Positions 28,534 to 38,092 of a stretch of 62,390 nt of DNA are shown one piece after another. The notes under the pieces are model-generated. The model was not told the origin of the DNA, ran no database searches, and saw only the letters and a list, made by a program, of their open reading frames with translations. The stretch spans positions 1-62,390 of the forward strand of contig NZ_MWVJ01000047.1 in assembly GCF_002087335.1 (NCBI RefSeq). Direction: 5' to 3'. Source of the DNA: Pseudophaeobacter leonis. Lineage in GTDB: Bacteria > Pseudomonadota > Alphaproteobacteria > Rhodobacterales > Rhodobacteraceae. The position numbers and the translations under genes were made by a program. Positions within the stretch are counted from its first letter, which is position 1, and each line of letters opens with the position of its first letter.

Positions 28534-30882
28534 CTAGCGGTCGTCACCACCTCCATTGACGTCCATAAAATCCTCGTCAATTGCGGCCTGGACCGCGCCG
28601 GCCACAGCTTCTTTTTTATGCGCAGGCAGATCATCTGCATGCTCATCCGCCAGGCGTACTGTGACCTCACGGTGGGCAAATTTAATGCCTTCACGGGCAA
28701 AAATCTCGCGGATATCCTGATAGACCCGTTTACGCACCAGCCACTGATCGCCCGGCTTGGTCATGAACTTCACCCGGATGATCATCGCAGAGTCCTGCAT
28801 CTCGATCACACCCTGCGATTTCAGGGGCTGCATAAAGCTCTCGCCAATTACCGGATCGTTCAGCAGCTCCTGCCCCAGCTTCTTGATCAGTTTGCGCACC
28901 TTTTCCACATCGGTGTCATAGGTCACCCGCAGCGGCAGCTTCATCATCACCCAATCGCGCGAGTAATTGGTCAGGACCTTGATCTCGCCAAACGGGATCG
29001 TGTGCAGCGCCCCCAGGTGATGGCGCAGCTGAAAAGACCGGACCGAGATTTTCTCAACGGTGCCTTTGACTTCGCCAATATCGATGTACTCGCCCTTGCG
29101 AACCGCATCATCAACCAGGAAAAACGCCCCGGAAAAAATGTCGCGCACCAGGGTCTGAGAGCCAAATCCGACCGCCAGACCAACCACGCCGGCACCGGCA
29201 AACAGGGGGCTCACATTAATGCCCAGCTCCATCAACACAATGAGAACGATAGACACCACCACCACGGCCAGAATGGCGCCCCGAAACAGCGGCAGCAATG
29301 TCGCCAACCGGCTGGCCCCGCCAGCACCGCCCTCATCGCCCAGCTCAGCCTCCGGAACATCACCGCGCTCCTTGTCGATCTTGCTGTCAATACAGACCCG
29401 CGAGGCGTGATAGACGATATAGCCCAGAAACAGAATGACAATGACATCGCCCATCCGTGTGGCGACTGTGCCCATCATCCATGCGGCCTCTGGATCCCAA
29501 ACCATCACCAGGGCATAGGCCCCAACCAGGAAGGCAAGCATGCCCGCCACCCGGCGCGCCAGATCCTCAAAGTTGGCAATAGGATGCCCCTGGCTCTTGG
29601 CCATCGCCTCGATTTCTTCCTCGGAAATCACAGCGACCTCGCCGTCTTCGCCGGCAGCCAAAGCCTGCTCAGCGCTCACCGGGGCTAGGATCTCGGGCAG
29701 GCGGCGACGGCGGGAGAAGGCCTCGATCCCGTAGTTGATGACACCGTAGACCACCAGGATTGAGGTCAGGACCATATAGGTTCCAGCCATCAGCGGCACC
29801 GGCACATCGCGCTCCAACACCAGATCAAACGCGAGCTGAAACCAGCCAAAGACGATATAGGCCAACACCAGGGGTGCCCAGACCATCGACAGAACACGCA
29901 ACAGCCAGGAACACTCGTCCTTGCTGCGCCCAGCCCGGATCGCCAGCGTAATTGCCCTGGCATTCAGGCCGACCAAGGCCAGGTTCCCCAAGGCCCCCAC
30001 CAGTGCCAGCAAGCCATAAACCAATGCATAGACATTGTAATTCAGGCCGAAATCCCCCACCCAGGTGGAAAATATCAAGGTTGAGACGTCATAGGCTGCC
30101 AGTATCGAGGCCGAAATATAAAGCCGTTTGGCATCCCGGTCAGAAAACACCGGCATGCGATACTGGCTGAGATAGGGCGACAGCACCATACGCCACAAAT
30201 CCGAAACTGTCCGGATAACAAAAAACGCCGTGTAGATCGCCGTCACGGTGAATTCGACCGAGCTGTCCCCTGAGGGGCCAAAAATCAGATAGGAGGCCGT
30301 CAGGGCAAAGATCATTGCAAACAACGTCCCTCCAACCCCCATCAGAAAGCGGAAGACGAGAAACGGCATCTTCTCGTAGTATCCCACGGGCTGCGCTTTG
30401 ATCCGGGCCACCACAAAGCGTTTTGCAATCCGTTTTCCGTAGATTTCCGTCGTCAGCCAAATCCCAATTATCAGGAACAAGACACTCCAGCCCAGCACTT
30501 CGACATAGGTCATGATGCGCCCGTCCGGGCTGGTTTGGCGCAGAATGTATTTCATCTCAAAGATAGAATAGGGCAAGGCCTCCAGACGGCTGCGCAGCTC
30601 TTGACGAAAAGACTGAAACTCCGACTGCGCCTTCATCAGCGCCGAAGCCCCCTCCATCTTACGTGTCGCAGGCGTCTCTGGCTCTGGGTCCCCGGTGGTC
30701 CTGACGGTGCCACTGCCGTCAACAATGATCACCCCAAGGCCACTCTCAGCCGCCAGTTCCACCGCCCGGGCAACCGGGTCTGTGGCAACAGTCTCCTGCG
30801 CCTGCACCATCTGAGGCGCTGCCATCGAAAACAAGATGAGCAAAAAACTCAAACAGCTGAACTGGAACAAACGCTGGATCAT
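28534..30882 (-). CDS. Large MscS-family mechanosensitive ion channel
   Basis: 782 aa. Signal peptide in 1-28 (FSMAAPQMVQAQ), a periplasmic segment of about 110 residues, then about ten membrane helices, and the MscS core near residues 560-720: helix GVVGLAVGFGSQTLVRDIFS (pore-lining TM3 with its Gly/Ala pattern), the beta domain with VRKGEYIDIGEVKGTVEKIS, and the C-terminal domain with KFAHREVTVRL. The layout is that of the larger MscS relatives (DUF3772/YbdG-YnaI class), where extra helices precede the pore. Acts at the inner membrane to relieve osmotic downshock. Convergent with the CoA-transferase, divergent from the glycan operon. No break seen over 2.3 kb. Confidence 0.88.
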   Translation of the reverse strand: MIQRLFQFSCLSFLLILFSMAAPQMVQAQETVATDPVARAVELAAESGLGVIIVDGSGTVRTTGDPEPETPATRKMEGASALMKAQSEFQSFRQELRSRLEALPYSIFEMKYILRQTSPDGRIMTYVEVLGWSVLFLIIGIWLTTEIYGKRIAKRFVVARIKAQPVGYYEKMPFLVFRFLMGVGGTLFAMIFALTASYLIFGPSGDSSVEFTVTAIYTAFFVIRTVSDLWRMVLSPYLSQYRMPVFSDRDAKRLYISASILAAYDVSTLIFSTWVGDFGLNYNVYALVYGLLALVGALGNLALVGLNARAITLAIRAGRSKDECSWLLRVLSMVWAPLVLAYIVFGWFQLAFDLVLERDVPVPLMAGTYMVLTSILVVYGVINYGIEAFSRRRRLPEILAPVSAEQALAAGEDGEVAVISEEEIEAMAKSQGHPIANFEDLARRVAGMLAFLVGAYALVMVWDPEAAWMMGTVATRMGDVIVILFLGYIVYHASRVCIDSKIDKERGDVPEAELGDEGGAGGASRLATLLPLFRGAILAVVVVSIVLIVLMELGINVSPLFAGAGVVGLAVGFGSQTLVRDIFSGAFFLVDDAVRKGEYIDIGEVKGTVEKISVRSFQLRHHLGALHTIPFGEIKVLTNYSRDWVMMKLPLRVTYDTDVEKVRKLIKKLGQELLNDPVIGESFMQPLKSQGVIEMQDSAMIIRVKFMTKPGDQWLVRKRVYQDIREIFAREGIKFAHREVTVRLADEHADDLPAHKKEAVAGAVQAAIDEDFMDVNGGGDDR

Positions 30883-31326
30883 AACAAGACTGGCTCCGTA
30901 TAGGGTCGCGTTAGCCTAGCGACAGGGCACCCTCTTCGCAATTGCATGCCGCAGGATTATCATGCGAGCGGTGCCACGGCTTTCTGGCCCCTTCGCTCTA
31001 CAGAAAAGGCGCAAGATCGCTACTAGGCTCCAAACTGCGCCGCGCCCTTGATTGGCCAAGAGGGTCCCACCTCTCCTGTGCCCGCCTGCTATGCCTCCCT
31101 CCTGTGCCTTCTTCCTGTGCCCGCCTCCACACGTCAGAGTTATCCGGCATACCCCAGAGCGCACGCGAACCTACGGCATACCTGTGCTGAAATGTCAGTC
31201 CGGGCCAAAGGATTTGTCCCTCATGCGCCATTTCCATTGAAAATCGGATGTTTCCAAGGCCCCCCCCCTTGATTTCAGCACCCTCCTATTGCACCAACCC
31301 TTTGTAGCGCACCTGCAGGCTAGCCA
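30883..31326. other. Gene-free gap of about 444 bases upstream of the glycan operon
   Basis: This gap must hold promoters for the MscS gene and for the glycan operon. Visible are three spaced copies of TCCTGTGCC in 31074-31135 (tandem-like, C/T rich) and a run of nine C at 31260-31268. Frames are open on both strands but match nothing I recognise. Confidence 0.5.
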
Positions 31327-32566
31327 ATGATACCGACCCAGAACACATCTTCCGAGCGAGACCAGATGCCACGCGGACCACGGGTGATGCTGTATAGTCA
31401 TGATGCTTTTGGGCTCGGGCACCTGCGCCGTTCGCGCGCCCTGGCGAGCGCCATTACCACCGCAGATCCCGCCGCCCCGGCGCTTATTCTGACCGGGTCG
31501 CCTGTGGCGGGGCGGTTTGCTCTTTCCCAGCCGCGTCGACCATATGCGCCTGCCTGGGGTGATCAAACGCTCTAATGGCAGCTATGCCTCGCGCACAATG
31601 GGCATGAGCATCGAAGAAACCACCGAGATGCGCAGCGGGCTGATCCGCTCTATGGCAGAGCAATATGAGCCGGATGTGCTGATTGTCGACAAAGAGCCCA
31701 CAGGCTTTCGCGGGGAGCTGCTGCCGGCGCTCGAGGTGCTTGCCGCCCAGGGGCGGACCAAGCTGGTGCTGGGGCTGCGCGATGTGCTTGATGAACCAGA
31801 GGTTCTGGCGGCGGAATGGGCCCGCAAAGAGGCGATCCAGGCCACCGAGGCCTTCTATGACGAAATCTGGGTTTACGGGCTGCGCTCGATCTACGACCCA
31901 ACCAAGGGGCTGGGTCTCAGCCCTGCGGTTCAGGACCGCATGCACTGGACCGGCTATCTACGCCGCGACCTGGGGCCGCTGGATGAACCCCCAGAGCAGC
32001 CCTATGTGCTGATCACCCCCGGTGGCGGTGGCGACGGTGCCATGATGGTGGATCTGGTGCTCTCGGCCTATGAACGCGACCCCGATCTGGCGCCGCGCGC
32101 CGTGCTGGTCTACGGCCCCTTCCTGTCAGGCGACACCCGCGAGGCCTTTGAGACCCGCGTTGAGGCCCTGCAGGGCCGGGTCCCCCCGGTTGGCTTTGAA
32201 TCGCGTATCGAAACCCTGTTCTCTGGCGCGCAGGGCGTTGTCTGCATGGGCGGCTACAACACGTTTTGCGAAGTGCTGTCCTTTGACAAACCCGCCGTCA
32301 TCGTGCCGCGCACCACACCGCGACTGGAACAATGGATCCGCGCCAGCCGCGCCGAAGAGCTCGGGCTGGTAGCCATGCTGGACGAGCGCCGCGATGGCTG
32401 GACCCCCGAGGCGATGAACCTCGCCATCCGGACCCTGGGCGCGCAAAAGCCCCCCTCGGCCGCCTTTTCAGACGGGCTGCTGGACGGGTTGCTGGACGGG
32501 CTCGACTACGTGACCCAGCGCGTCTCATCCTTGCTGGAAGGCACGCCCCGAAAGGCCTCCGAATGA
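31327..32566 (+). pseudogene. Predicted glycosyltransferase (COG4671-like), one frameshift
   Basis: About 412 aa. GT-B fold protein resembling the MurG/COG4671 group: N-terminal VMLYSHDAFGLGHLRRSRAL (glycine-rich donor/acceptor loop); C-terminal VLITPGGGGDGAMMVDLVL and VVCMGGYNTFCEVLSFDKPA with PRTTPRLEQWIRA, the MurG-like nucleotide-sugar site. One base is extra at about 31519 (true reading GRFLFPSRVDHMRLPGVIK). Start ATG 31327, or ATG 31366, thirteen codons later. Near the end, GLLDGLLDGL comes from a 12-bp tandem repeat. ATGA overlap with the next gene. First gene of a seven-gene operon; donor and acceptor unknown. Confidence 0.8.
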
Positions 32567-33832
32567 GCCATACGCCCCCCGGCCTTCTCCCCGAGACGCC
32601 CGCCCCGCCGCTGCGGTTCTGGTCAAGGGCTGGCCCCGCCTTTCAGAGACCTTTATCGCCCAGGAGCTGGTGGCGCTTGAGGCCGCCGGGCAAAGCTTTG
32701 AGATCTGGTCGCTGCGCCACCCGACGGATGTAAAACGCCACCCGCTGCACGACCGTTTGCAGGCGCATGTGCGCTATCTGCCAGAGTATCTCTATCAGGA
32801 ACCCGCCCGCGTCTGGCAGGCGCGCGCGCGCGCCAAAACGCTACCGGGCTACGCCGAGGCCTATCGCATCTGGCGCGCCGACCTGCGGCGTGACCCCAGC
32901 CGCAACCGCATCCGCCGCTTTGGTCAGGCCTGCGTTCTCGCAGCCGAGATGCCCGCCGAAGTGCTGGGTCTTTATGCGCATTTCCTGCACACGCCCTCCT
33001 CGGTGGCACGCTATGCTGCCATCATGCGCGGCCTGCCCTGGAGCTTTTCGGCCCATGCCAAGGACATCTGGACCTCACCGGACTGGGAGATTTCCGAAAA
33101 GCTCTCAAGCCAGCATCACGGCGCCGCCTTTGGCGCCACCTGCACCGGGTTTGGCGCGCGGCATCTGCAGCAGATGTCGGATGACCCGGCCCGCATCGAC
33201 CTGATCTATCACGGGCTGGATCTGGCGCGGTTTCCAGCGCCACCTGTGCGACAGGACCGCCAGGCACAAGATCCGCTGCGGCTGATGTCCGTCGGGCGTC
33301 TGGTTGAGAAAAAGGGCTTTGACCGGCTGATCGCCGCGCTGGCCCTGCTGCCGCAGGATCTGGACTGGCACTGGACCCATATCGGCGGCGGCGGTCTGAG
33401 CGATCTGTTGCAGGACATGGCCGAGGACGCCGGGATTGCCCGGCGCATCACCTGGTGCGGCGCCTGCGACCAGCCCGAAGTGATCAAAGCCATGCGCGCC
33501 TCGGACCTTTTGTGCTGCCCAGCCGGGTGGCGGCAGATGGCGACCGCGACGGCCTGCCCAACGGGTTGATGGAGGCTGCGTCACAATTGCTACCCATCCT
33601 GTCGACGCCGGTGTCCGCCATCCCGGAATTCATCGACAGCGGCACCCATGGCTTGCTCAGCGATGACGCGCCCGCAGCGCTGGCGGCGGCGATTGTCACG
33701 CTGGCGCAGGATCCAAAGAAGACCGCAGATATGGCCGAAGCGGCACTGCAGCGCCTGCGCCGCGATTTTGGCATGGATCCCGGCATCGCCCAGCTGGTCA
33801 CCCGGCTGGATGCCATGCTGCAGGGCTCATGA
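32563..33832 (+). pseudogene. Glycosyltransferase family 4, two frameshifts
   Basis: About 423 aa GT-B retaining glycosyltransferase. N-terminus after correction: VLVKGWPRLSETFIAQELVA, the usual opening of exopolysaccharide GT4 enzymes; then SFSAHAKDIWTSPDW, LIYHGLDLARF and LMSVGRLVEKKGFDRLIAAL (donor-site region). Breaks: one base missing at about 32610 and one at about 33510. After the second the frame reads DLFVLPSRVAADGDRDGLPN-GLMEA, where EX7E-type residues lie. TGA 33830-33832 overlaps the next ATG. Cytoplasmic face of the membrane; sugar unknown. Confidence 0.82.
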
Positions 33833-34995
33833 GCGACGCAACAGACCCCGCCACCGCTGCTGGCCCTGAATTTGCCCCGGATCATGCCCCCCCTCTCGGC
33901 ACCGCCAGGCGGGTCGCCTTTTACGCGCCGATGAAATCCCCCCGCCATCCGGTGCCGTCGGGGGATCGTGAAATGGCACGCAACCTGATGTCCATTATCG
34001 CTGCAGGCGGCGCCGGGGTTGATCTGGTCACCGAGCTGAAGATCTTTGACAAAGCGGGCGATGCCAGCCTGCAGGCCACCCTGCGCGACAAAGCCGCCTT
34101 TGAGGCCCAGCGCCTGATAAAAGAGATGCCGCCGACGGATCTCTGGGTCACCTATCACAACTACTATAAGGCGCCGGACCTGATCGGGCCGACTGTGGCG
34201 CGCGCGCGTGGCATTCCCTATGTGCAGATCGAAAGCACCCGCGCCGCCCGGCGCCTGCAGGGGCCCTGGGCCGGATTTGCCCAGTCTGCCCATGCGGCTG
34301 CCGATGCCGCCGCGCTGATTTTCTATCTCACCGCCAATGATCTGATCACGCTTGAACGCGACCGCTATCAGGACCAGTCGCTGGTTTCGCTGCCGCCCTT
34401 TCTGCCAATCACGTCCCTGCCCAGGGCGGGCACTTTGACAGGGCCTGTGCGCACAACTGGCCCAATGCTCACGGTTGGCATGATGCGGGCCGGAGACAAG
34501 CTGGCCTCTTACGAGATCATCGCCGCCTCACTGGCCGGGCTGACCGGTGACTGGCAGTTGCAGATCGCCGGCGATGGCCCGGCCCGCGCAGAGGTCGAAG
34601 CCCTGATGGCGCCCTTTGGCAGTCGCGTCACATTCCTGGGGCAGCTGTCCCGCGACGCCCTGGCCGAGATCTATGCGCAGGCCAGCCTGTTCCTGTGGCC
34701 CGGCGTCAATGAGGCCTTTGGCATGGTCTACCTTGAGGCCCAGTCCCACGGGCTGCCCGTGGTTGCACAGGACCGCCCCGGCCTGCGCGATGTTCTGGCG
34801 CCCGGTGACTACCCGGCGCCAGATCTTGGCGCCACAGCGCTAAGCACCCAAATTCAAAAACTTTTGAGCGCAGCCGAGCTGCGGCGACAGCTGGGTGCGC
34901 AGGCGCGGGAAATGATCGCTGCTGACCACCTTGCCCCGGCCGCAACCCAGCGCTTTTGGTCCGCCGTTGCCCCGCTCATGAAGGAGATCCCATGA
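33829..34995 (+). CDS. Glycosyltransferase family 4
   Basis: 388 aa, intact. After a variable N-terminus: RRVAFYAPMKSPRHPVPSGD with a SGDREMARNL acceptor-side loop, LWVTYHNYYKAPDLIGP, YVQIESTRAARR, then the C-terminal donor domain with LTVGMMRAGDKLASYEIIAA, LQIAGDGPARAEVEALM and NEAFGMVYLEAQSHGLPVV, which contains the GT4 E-x7-E motif (Glu before AFGMVYLE). It probably forms a retaining glycosidic bond in glycan assembly. Overlaps both neighbours by four bases, so expression is tied to theirs. Confidence 0.87.
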   Translation: MSDATDPATAAGPEFAPDHAPPLGTARRVAFYAPMKSPRHPVPSGDREMARNLMSIIAAGGAGVDLVTELKIFDKAGDASLQATLRDKAAFEAQRLIKEMPPTDLWVTYHNYYKAPDLIGPTVARARGIPYVQIESTRAARRLQGPWAGFAQSAHAAADAAALIFYLTANDLITLERDRYQDQSLVSLPPFLPITSLPRAGTLTGPVRTTGPMLTVGMMRAGDKLASYEIIAASLAGLTGDWQLQIAGDGPARAEVEALMAPFGSRVTFLGQLSRDALAEIYAQASLFLWPGVNEAFGMVYLEAQSHGLPVVAQDRPGLRDVLAPGDYPAPDLGATALSTQIQKLLSAAELRRQLGAQAREMIAADHLAPAATQRFWSAVAPLMKEIP

Positions 34996-35579
34996 TACGT
35001 CTCGCTCTCTTACGCCACGGCCACACCGCCTGGAACCGGGCTGGCCAGATTCAGGGCCGCAGCGACATCCCGCTGGATGACATGGCCCGGACAGAACTGG
35101 CCGGTTTTGCCCTGCCTGCCCCCTGGGACGCGGCTGAGCTCTGGTCCAGCCCCCTGAGCCGTGCGGTGGAAACGGCCAAAGTGGTCGCCGGGCGCGCGCC
35201 TCTGACCGACCCTGCCCTGACCGAAATGTTCTGGGGTGACTGGGAGGGCCAGAAAGGGCTGGAGCTGAAGGCCGACCCCGACAGCGGGTTTCGCGATATT
35301 GAGCACTGGGGCTGGGACTATCGCCCCCCCGGCGGCGAAACCCCGGCAGAGGTCTGGGCGCGGATCAGGCCCTGGCTGGCGACGCTGCAGCGCGACACGG
35401 TTGCGGTCTGCCATATCGGCATCATGCGGATGATCCTGGCCCAGGCCTATCACTGGGATTTTGACGGCCCCGCCCCCTTTCGGATCAAACGCAACAGGCT
35501 CTTTGTCATCGAGGTTGCAGGCGAGACCCTCACGCCCTGGCCAGAGCCCGTTCGCCTGACCAAAATCGCCGCGCCATGA
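34992..35579 (+). CDS. Histidine phosphatase family protein (phosphoglycerate-mutase-like)
   Basis: 195 aa. LLRHGHTAWN (residues 6-15) holds the phospho-accepting His9 and the Arg8; GRSDIPLDDMAR follows as in alpha-ribazole phosphatase and related enzymes. SSPLSRAVETAKVVAG contains the second Arg; VAVCHIGIMRMILAQ contains the second catalytic His. AAGGAG lies five bases before ATG 34992. It hydrolyses a phosphomonoester; placed among glycosyltransferases it may act on a sugar phosphate, which is inference. ATGA overlaps on both sides. Confidence 0.86.
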   Translation: MIRLALLRHGHTAWNRAGQIQGRSDIPLDDMARTELAGFALPAPWDAAELWSSPLSRAVETAKVVAGRAPLTDPALTEMFWGDWEGQKGLELKADPDSGFRDIEHWGWDYRPPGGETPAEVWARIRPWLATLQRDTVAVCHIGIMRMILAQAYHWDFDGPAPFRIKRNRLFVIEVAGETLTPWPEPVRLTKIAAP

Positions 35580-36711
35580 AGGTTATGATCGTGGTCACCC
35601 ATCTGCTGGGCACCGGCCATCTGGCGCGGGCGCTCACCCTTGGGCGCGCCTTTCTGGCGGCTGGCGACACGGTGCAGATCGTCTCGGGAGGCTTTGCCGC
35701 ACCGCAGCTCAACACCCAGGGCATCGCGATTGTGCAACTGCCGCCGCTGCGCTCAAACGGGGTGAATTTCAGCCAACTGCTGACACCCGATGGGGCACGC
35801 GCGGATGACGCCTATCACCTGGCACGTCAAAACGCGCTTTGTGCTGCCTTGCAGCAGATGCAGCCCGATGTGCTGGTCACCGAACTTTACCCCTTTGGTC
35901 GCCGTACGTTGCGCCATGAATTTCTGGCGCTGTAGCGGGCGGCGGAGACACTGGCAAAGCCGCCCAAAATCCTGGCCTCGATCCGCGCCATTCTGGCGCC
36001 GCCGTCCAAACCGGAAAAGGCCGACAAAGCCGATGCGGTGATCGCAGAGTTCTATGACGCCGTGCTGGTGCATTCAGATCCACAGGCGGTGCCGCTGGAG
36101 CTCAGCTGGCCGGTCTCTGACATGCTGGCCTCAAAGCTGCGCTATACCGGTTTTGTCGCCCCCCCTGCAGCGGGCCCACACCCGATGCAGCAGGTCAGGG
36201 TGAAATTCTGGTGAGTGCTGGCGGCGGCAGTGTCGGCGATGAGATCTACCACTGCGCCCTTGAGGCCGCCCGCCTGATGCCGAGCCATCCCTGGCGTCTT
36301 TTGGTGGGTGGCAGTGACGCGACAGCGCGCATTGCCGCTCTGCGCCAGATCGCCTCCCCCGCCAGGGTTGAGGCGGCGCGGCCGGATTTTCGCCAGATGC
36401 TCAGCCATGTCGCCGCCTCGGTCAGCATGTGTGGCTACAATACCGCGCTGGATCTGTTGCAGGCAAATACCGCCTCCGTGCCCTGTTCCTTTGATGCCGG
36501 CAGCGAAGTGGAACAGGGCCTGCGCGCCAAAAGCCTGACGCCACTGGATTGGATTGAGGCCCTGCGCACCGCCGAACTGACTCCACAAAGCCTGATTGCA
36601 GCCCTGCAACGGGCCTTGGCGGCCCCCCGTCGTGTGGCAACCCGGTTTCAGTTTGACGGCGCCCGGCGTTCCGTTGACATTGCCCATGAGCTGGCAGGAG
36701 AGCCCCTATGA
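35576..36711 (+). pseudogene. Predicted glycosyltransferase, in-frame TAG and one frameshift
   Basis: About 378 codons. MKVMIVVTHLLGTGHLARAL at the N-terminus parallels the GLGHLRRSRAL loop of the first gene in this operon, so both look like COG4671-type MurG relatives. TAG at 35933-35935 interrupts HEFLAL; the same frame continues AAETLAKPPKILASIRAIL. At about 36182 one base is missing, after which GQGEILVSAGGGSVGDEIY and VSMCGYNTALDLLQANT (the MurG-like GGxNT site) follow to TGA 36709-36711. Two independent lesions in one gene may mean sequence error or real loss. ATGA overlaps at both ends. Confidence 0.75.
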
Positions 36712-37466
36712 CACCGGACTGGACTGCGCTGGATCTTGAGCTGTCGCGCTGGCGGGACATCGGCTTGACGCTGCCGCTCTGGTGGCGCGACGATGACGCC
36801 ATTGCGCCAACTGCGGCGCTGGATCAGCTCAGCGCATTGGCACAAACCCTGGCCCTGCCCGTGCATCTCGCCGTCATTCCCAGCAGCGCGACACCGCAGC
36901 TTGCCTCCTATGTCAGCGCCCACCCCGAGCTGATCCCCGTGGTGCATGGCTGGTCGCATAGCAACCTGGCCGCAGAGGGTGAGAAGAAATGTGAATTCCC
37001 GGCCCATCGGCCGGTTGAGGCGGCCCTGGGCGACATAGAGGCCGGGCTGGCCCGGCTGCAGGATCTGTTTGGCGCCCGGCTTGAGCCGATTTTTGTGCCG
37101 CCCTGGAACCGTATCGCAGCAGATCTGCTCCCCTGGATGGCAGGCGCTGGCTTTGCTGCGCTGTCGACCTTTACGCCACGCACAAAGGCCAAGGCAGCAC
37201 CTGGACTGGCGCAGATCAACACCCACCTGGACCCGATCAACTGGAAGGGCAGCCGGTCACTGGTTGCACCGGATCAGCTGATCACGCAGGTAAGCCGGCA
37301 GTTGCAGGCGCGCCGCCTTGGCACAGCAGACAATAGCGAACCCTATGGCATTCTCACGCATCACCTGGTGCATGACACAGCCATCTGGGAGTTCACCGCG
37401 GCGCTGATTGCGCGCCTGATGCAGGGGCCGGCACAGGTCTGGCAGTTTGACAAAAGGATGATTTGA
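36708..37466 (+). CDS. Polysaccharide deacetylase-like protein
   Basis: 252 aa. WWRDDDA (residues 25-31) offers the metal-binding Asp pair of the NodB fold. HGWSHSN (His80 and His84) matches the H-x3-H metal motif, FVPPWNR (about 130-135) the R-PP-W motif, and LTHHLVHD near the C-terminus the final His. No signal peptide, so it is probably cytoplasmic, unlike most NodB enzymes. It may remove N-acetyl groups from a sugar or lipid-linked glycan made by its neighbours. Divergent from classical chitin deacetylases; assignment rests on motif order. One base separates its stop from the next start. Confidence 0.8.
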   Translation: MTPDWTALDLELSRWRDIGLTLPLWWRDDDAIAPTAALDQLSALAQTLALPVHLAVIPSSATPQLASYVSAHPELIPVVHGWSHSNLAAEGEKKCEFPAHRPVEAALGDIEAGLARLQDLFGARLEPIFVPPWNRIAADLLPWMAGAGFAALSTFTPRTKAKAAPGLAQINTHLDPINWKGSRSLVAPDQLITQVSRQLQARRLGTADNSEPYGILTHHLVHDTAIWEFTAALIARLMQGPAQVWQFDKRMI

Positions 37467-37467
37467 A

Positions 37468-37943
37468 ATGAGCCGACTGGATTCAATGCTGCGCCGCTTT
37501 ACGGCGCAACGGGACGGGCTGAACTGGGCTGCCCAAGAGATCGCAGGCATCGGCGGCGATGTGCTGGACATGGGGCTGGGCAATGGCCGCACCTATGACC
37601 ACCTGCGCGAGATCCTGCCCGACCGCCGCGTCTGGGTCATCGACCGGGTGCTGCAGTGCCACCCCTCCTGCGTGCCGCCCGAAGCGGATTTTCTGCAGGG
37701 CGAGGCGGTGCCGATGCTGGAGCGTCTTATGGCTGAGGGTCACAAGATGGCCTTGGCGCATTATGATTTTGGCTTTGGCGTCAAAGAGCAAGACGTGGCC
37801 CAGGCCGCAGCCATGTCGCCGGTTATCGCCCGCGTGATGACCAAGGGCGGCATCGTGGTCTCGGGCCAGCCGTGGTTGGATTTGAAGAGCTGAAGGGGCC
37901 TGAGGGCATTCCCGAAGGGCGCTATCTGTTTTATCGCGCCTGA
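37468..37943 (+). pseudogene. Small class I SAM-dependent methyltransferase-like protein (copy 2), one frameshift
   Basis: About 158 aa. VLDMGLGNGRTYDHLREIL is motif I, nearly the same as LGLGNGRTYHH in copy 1 (20285-20779); WVIDRVLQCHPSC corresponds to its YVFERAVASHPD, and ALAHYDFGFGVKE to its SLVHADLGGHN. At about 37875 one base is missing; the true reading is QPWVGFEELKGPEGIPEG, ending GRYLFYRA at TGA 37941-37943. Last gene of the glycan operon, so methylation of a sugar is a reasonable guess. Function otherwise unknown. Confidence 0.75.
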
Positions 37944-38008
37944 AGGCCCTGACGCGGCTTCTCTGGCCCGTCCGCACAGCTCCGTCTGATCTGGCCCGTC
38001 CGATCTGT

Positions 38009-38036
38009 CCACCCTTTCTCTCTGGTGGCCTTTTTT
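38009..38036 (+). terminator. Likely terminator after the glycan operon
   Basis: CCACC (38009-38013) pairs with GGTGG (38024-38028) around ten bases, followed after CC by six T (38031-38036). The stem is short. It lies 65 bases past the methyltransferase stop, downstream of two copies of CTGGCCCGTCCG (37963-37974 and 37991-38002). Confidence 0.5.
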
Positions 38037-38092
38037 CGCATCCTTCTCCCCAGCATATGTTGCCGGGGAGAAGAGTTTCACCTGTGAAACCG

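Noticed and set aside
38046..38070. Hairpin CTCCCC...GGGGAG as terminator of phnM
   Set aside because: Pairing is interrupted and no T-run follows on the minus strand; left uncalled.
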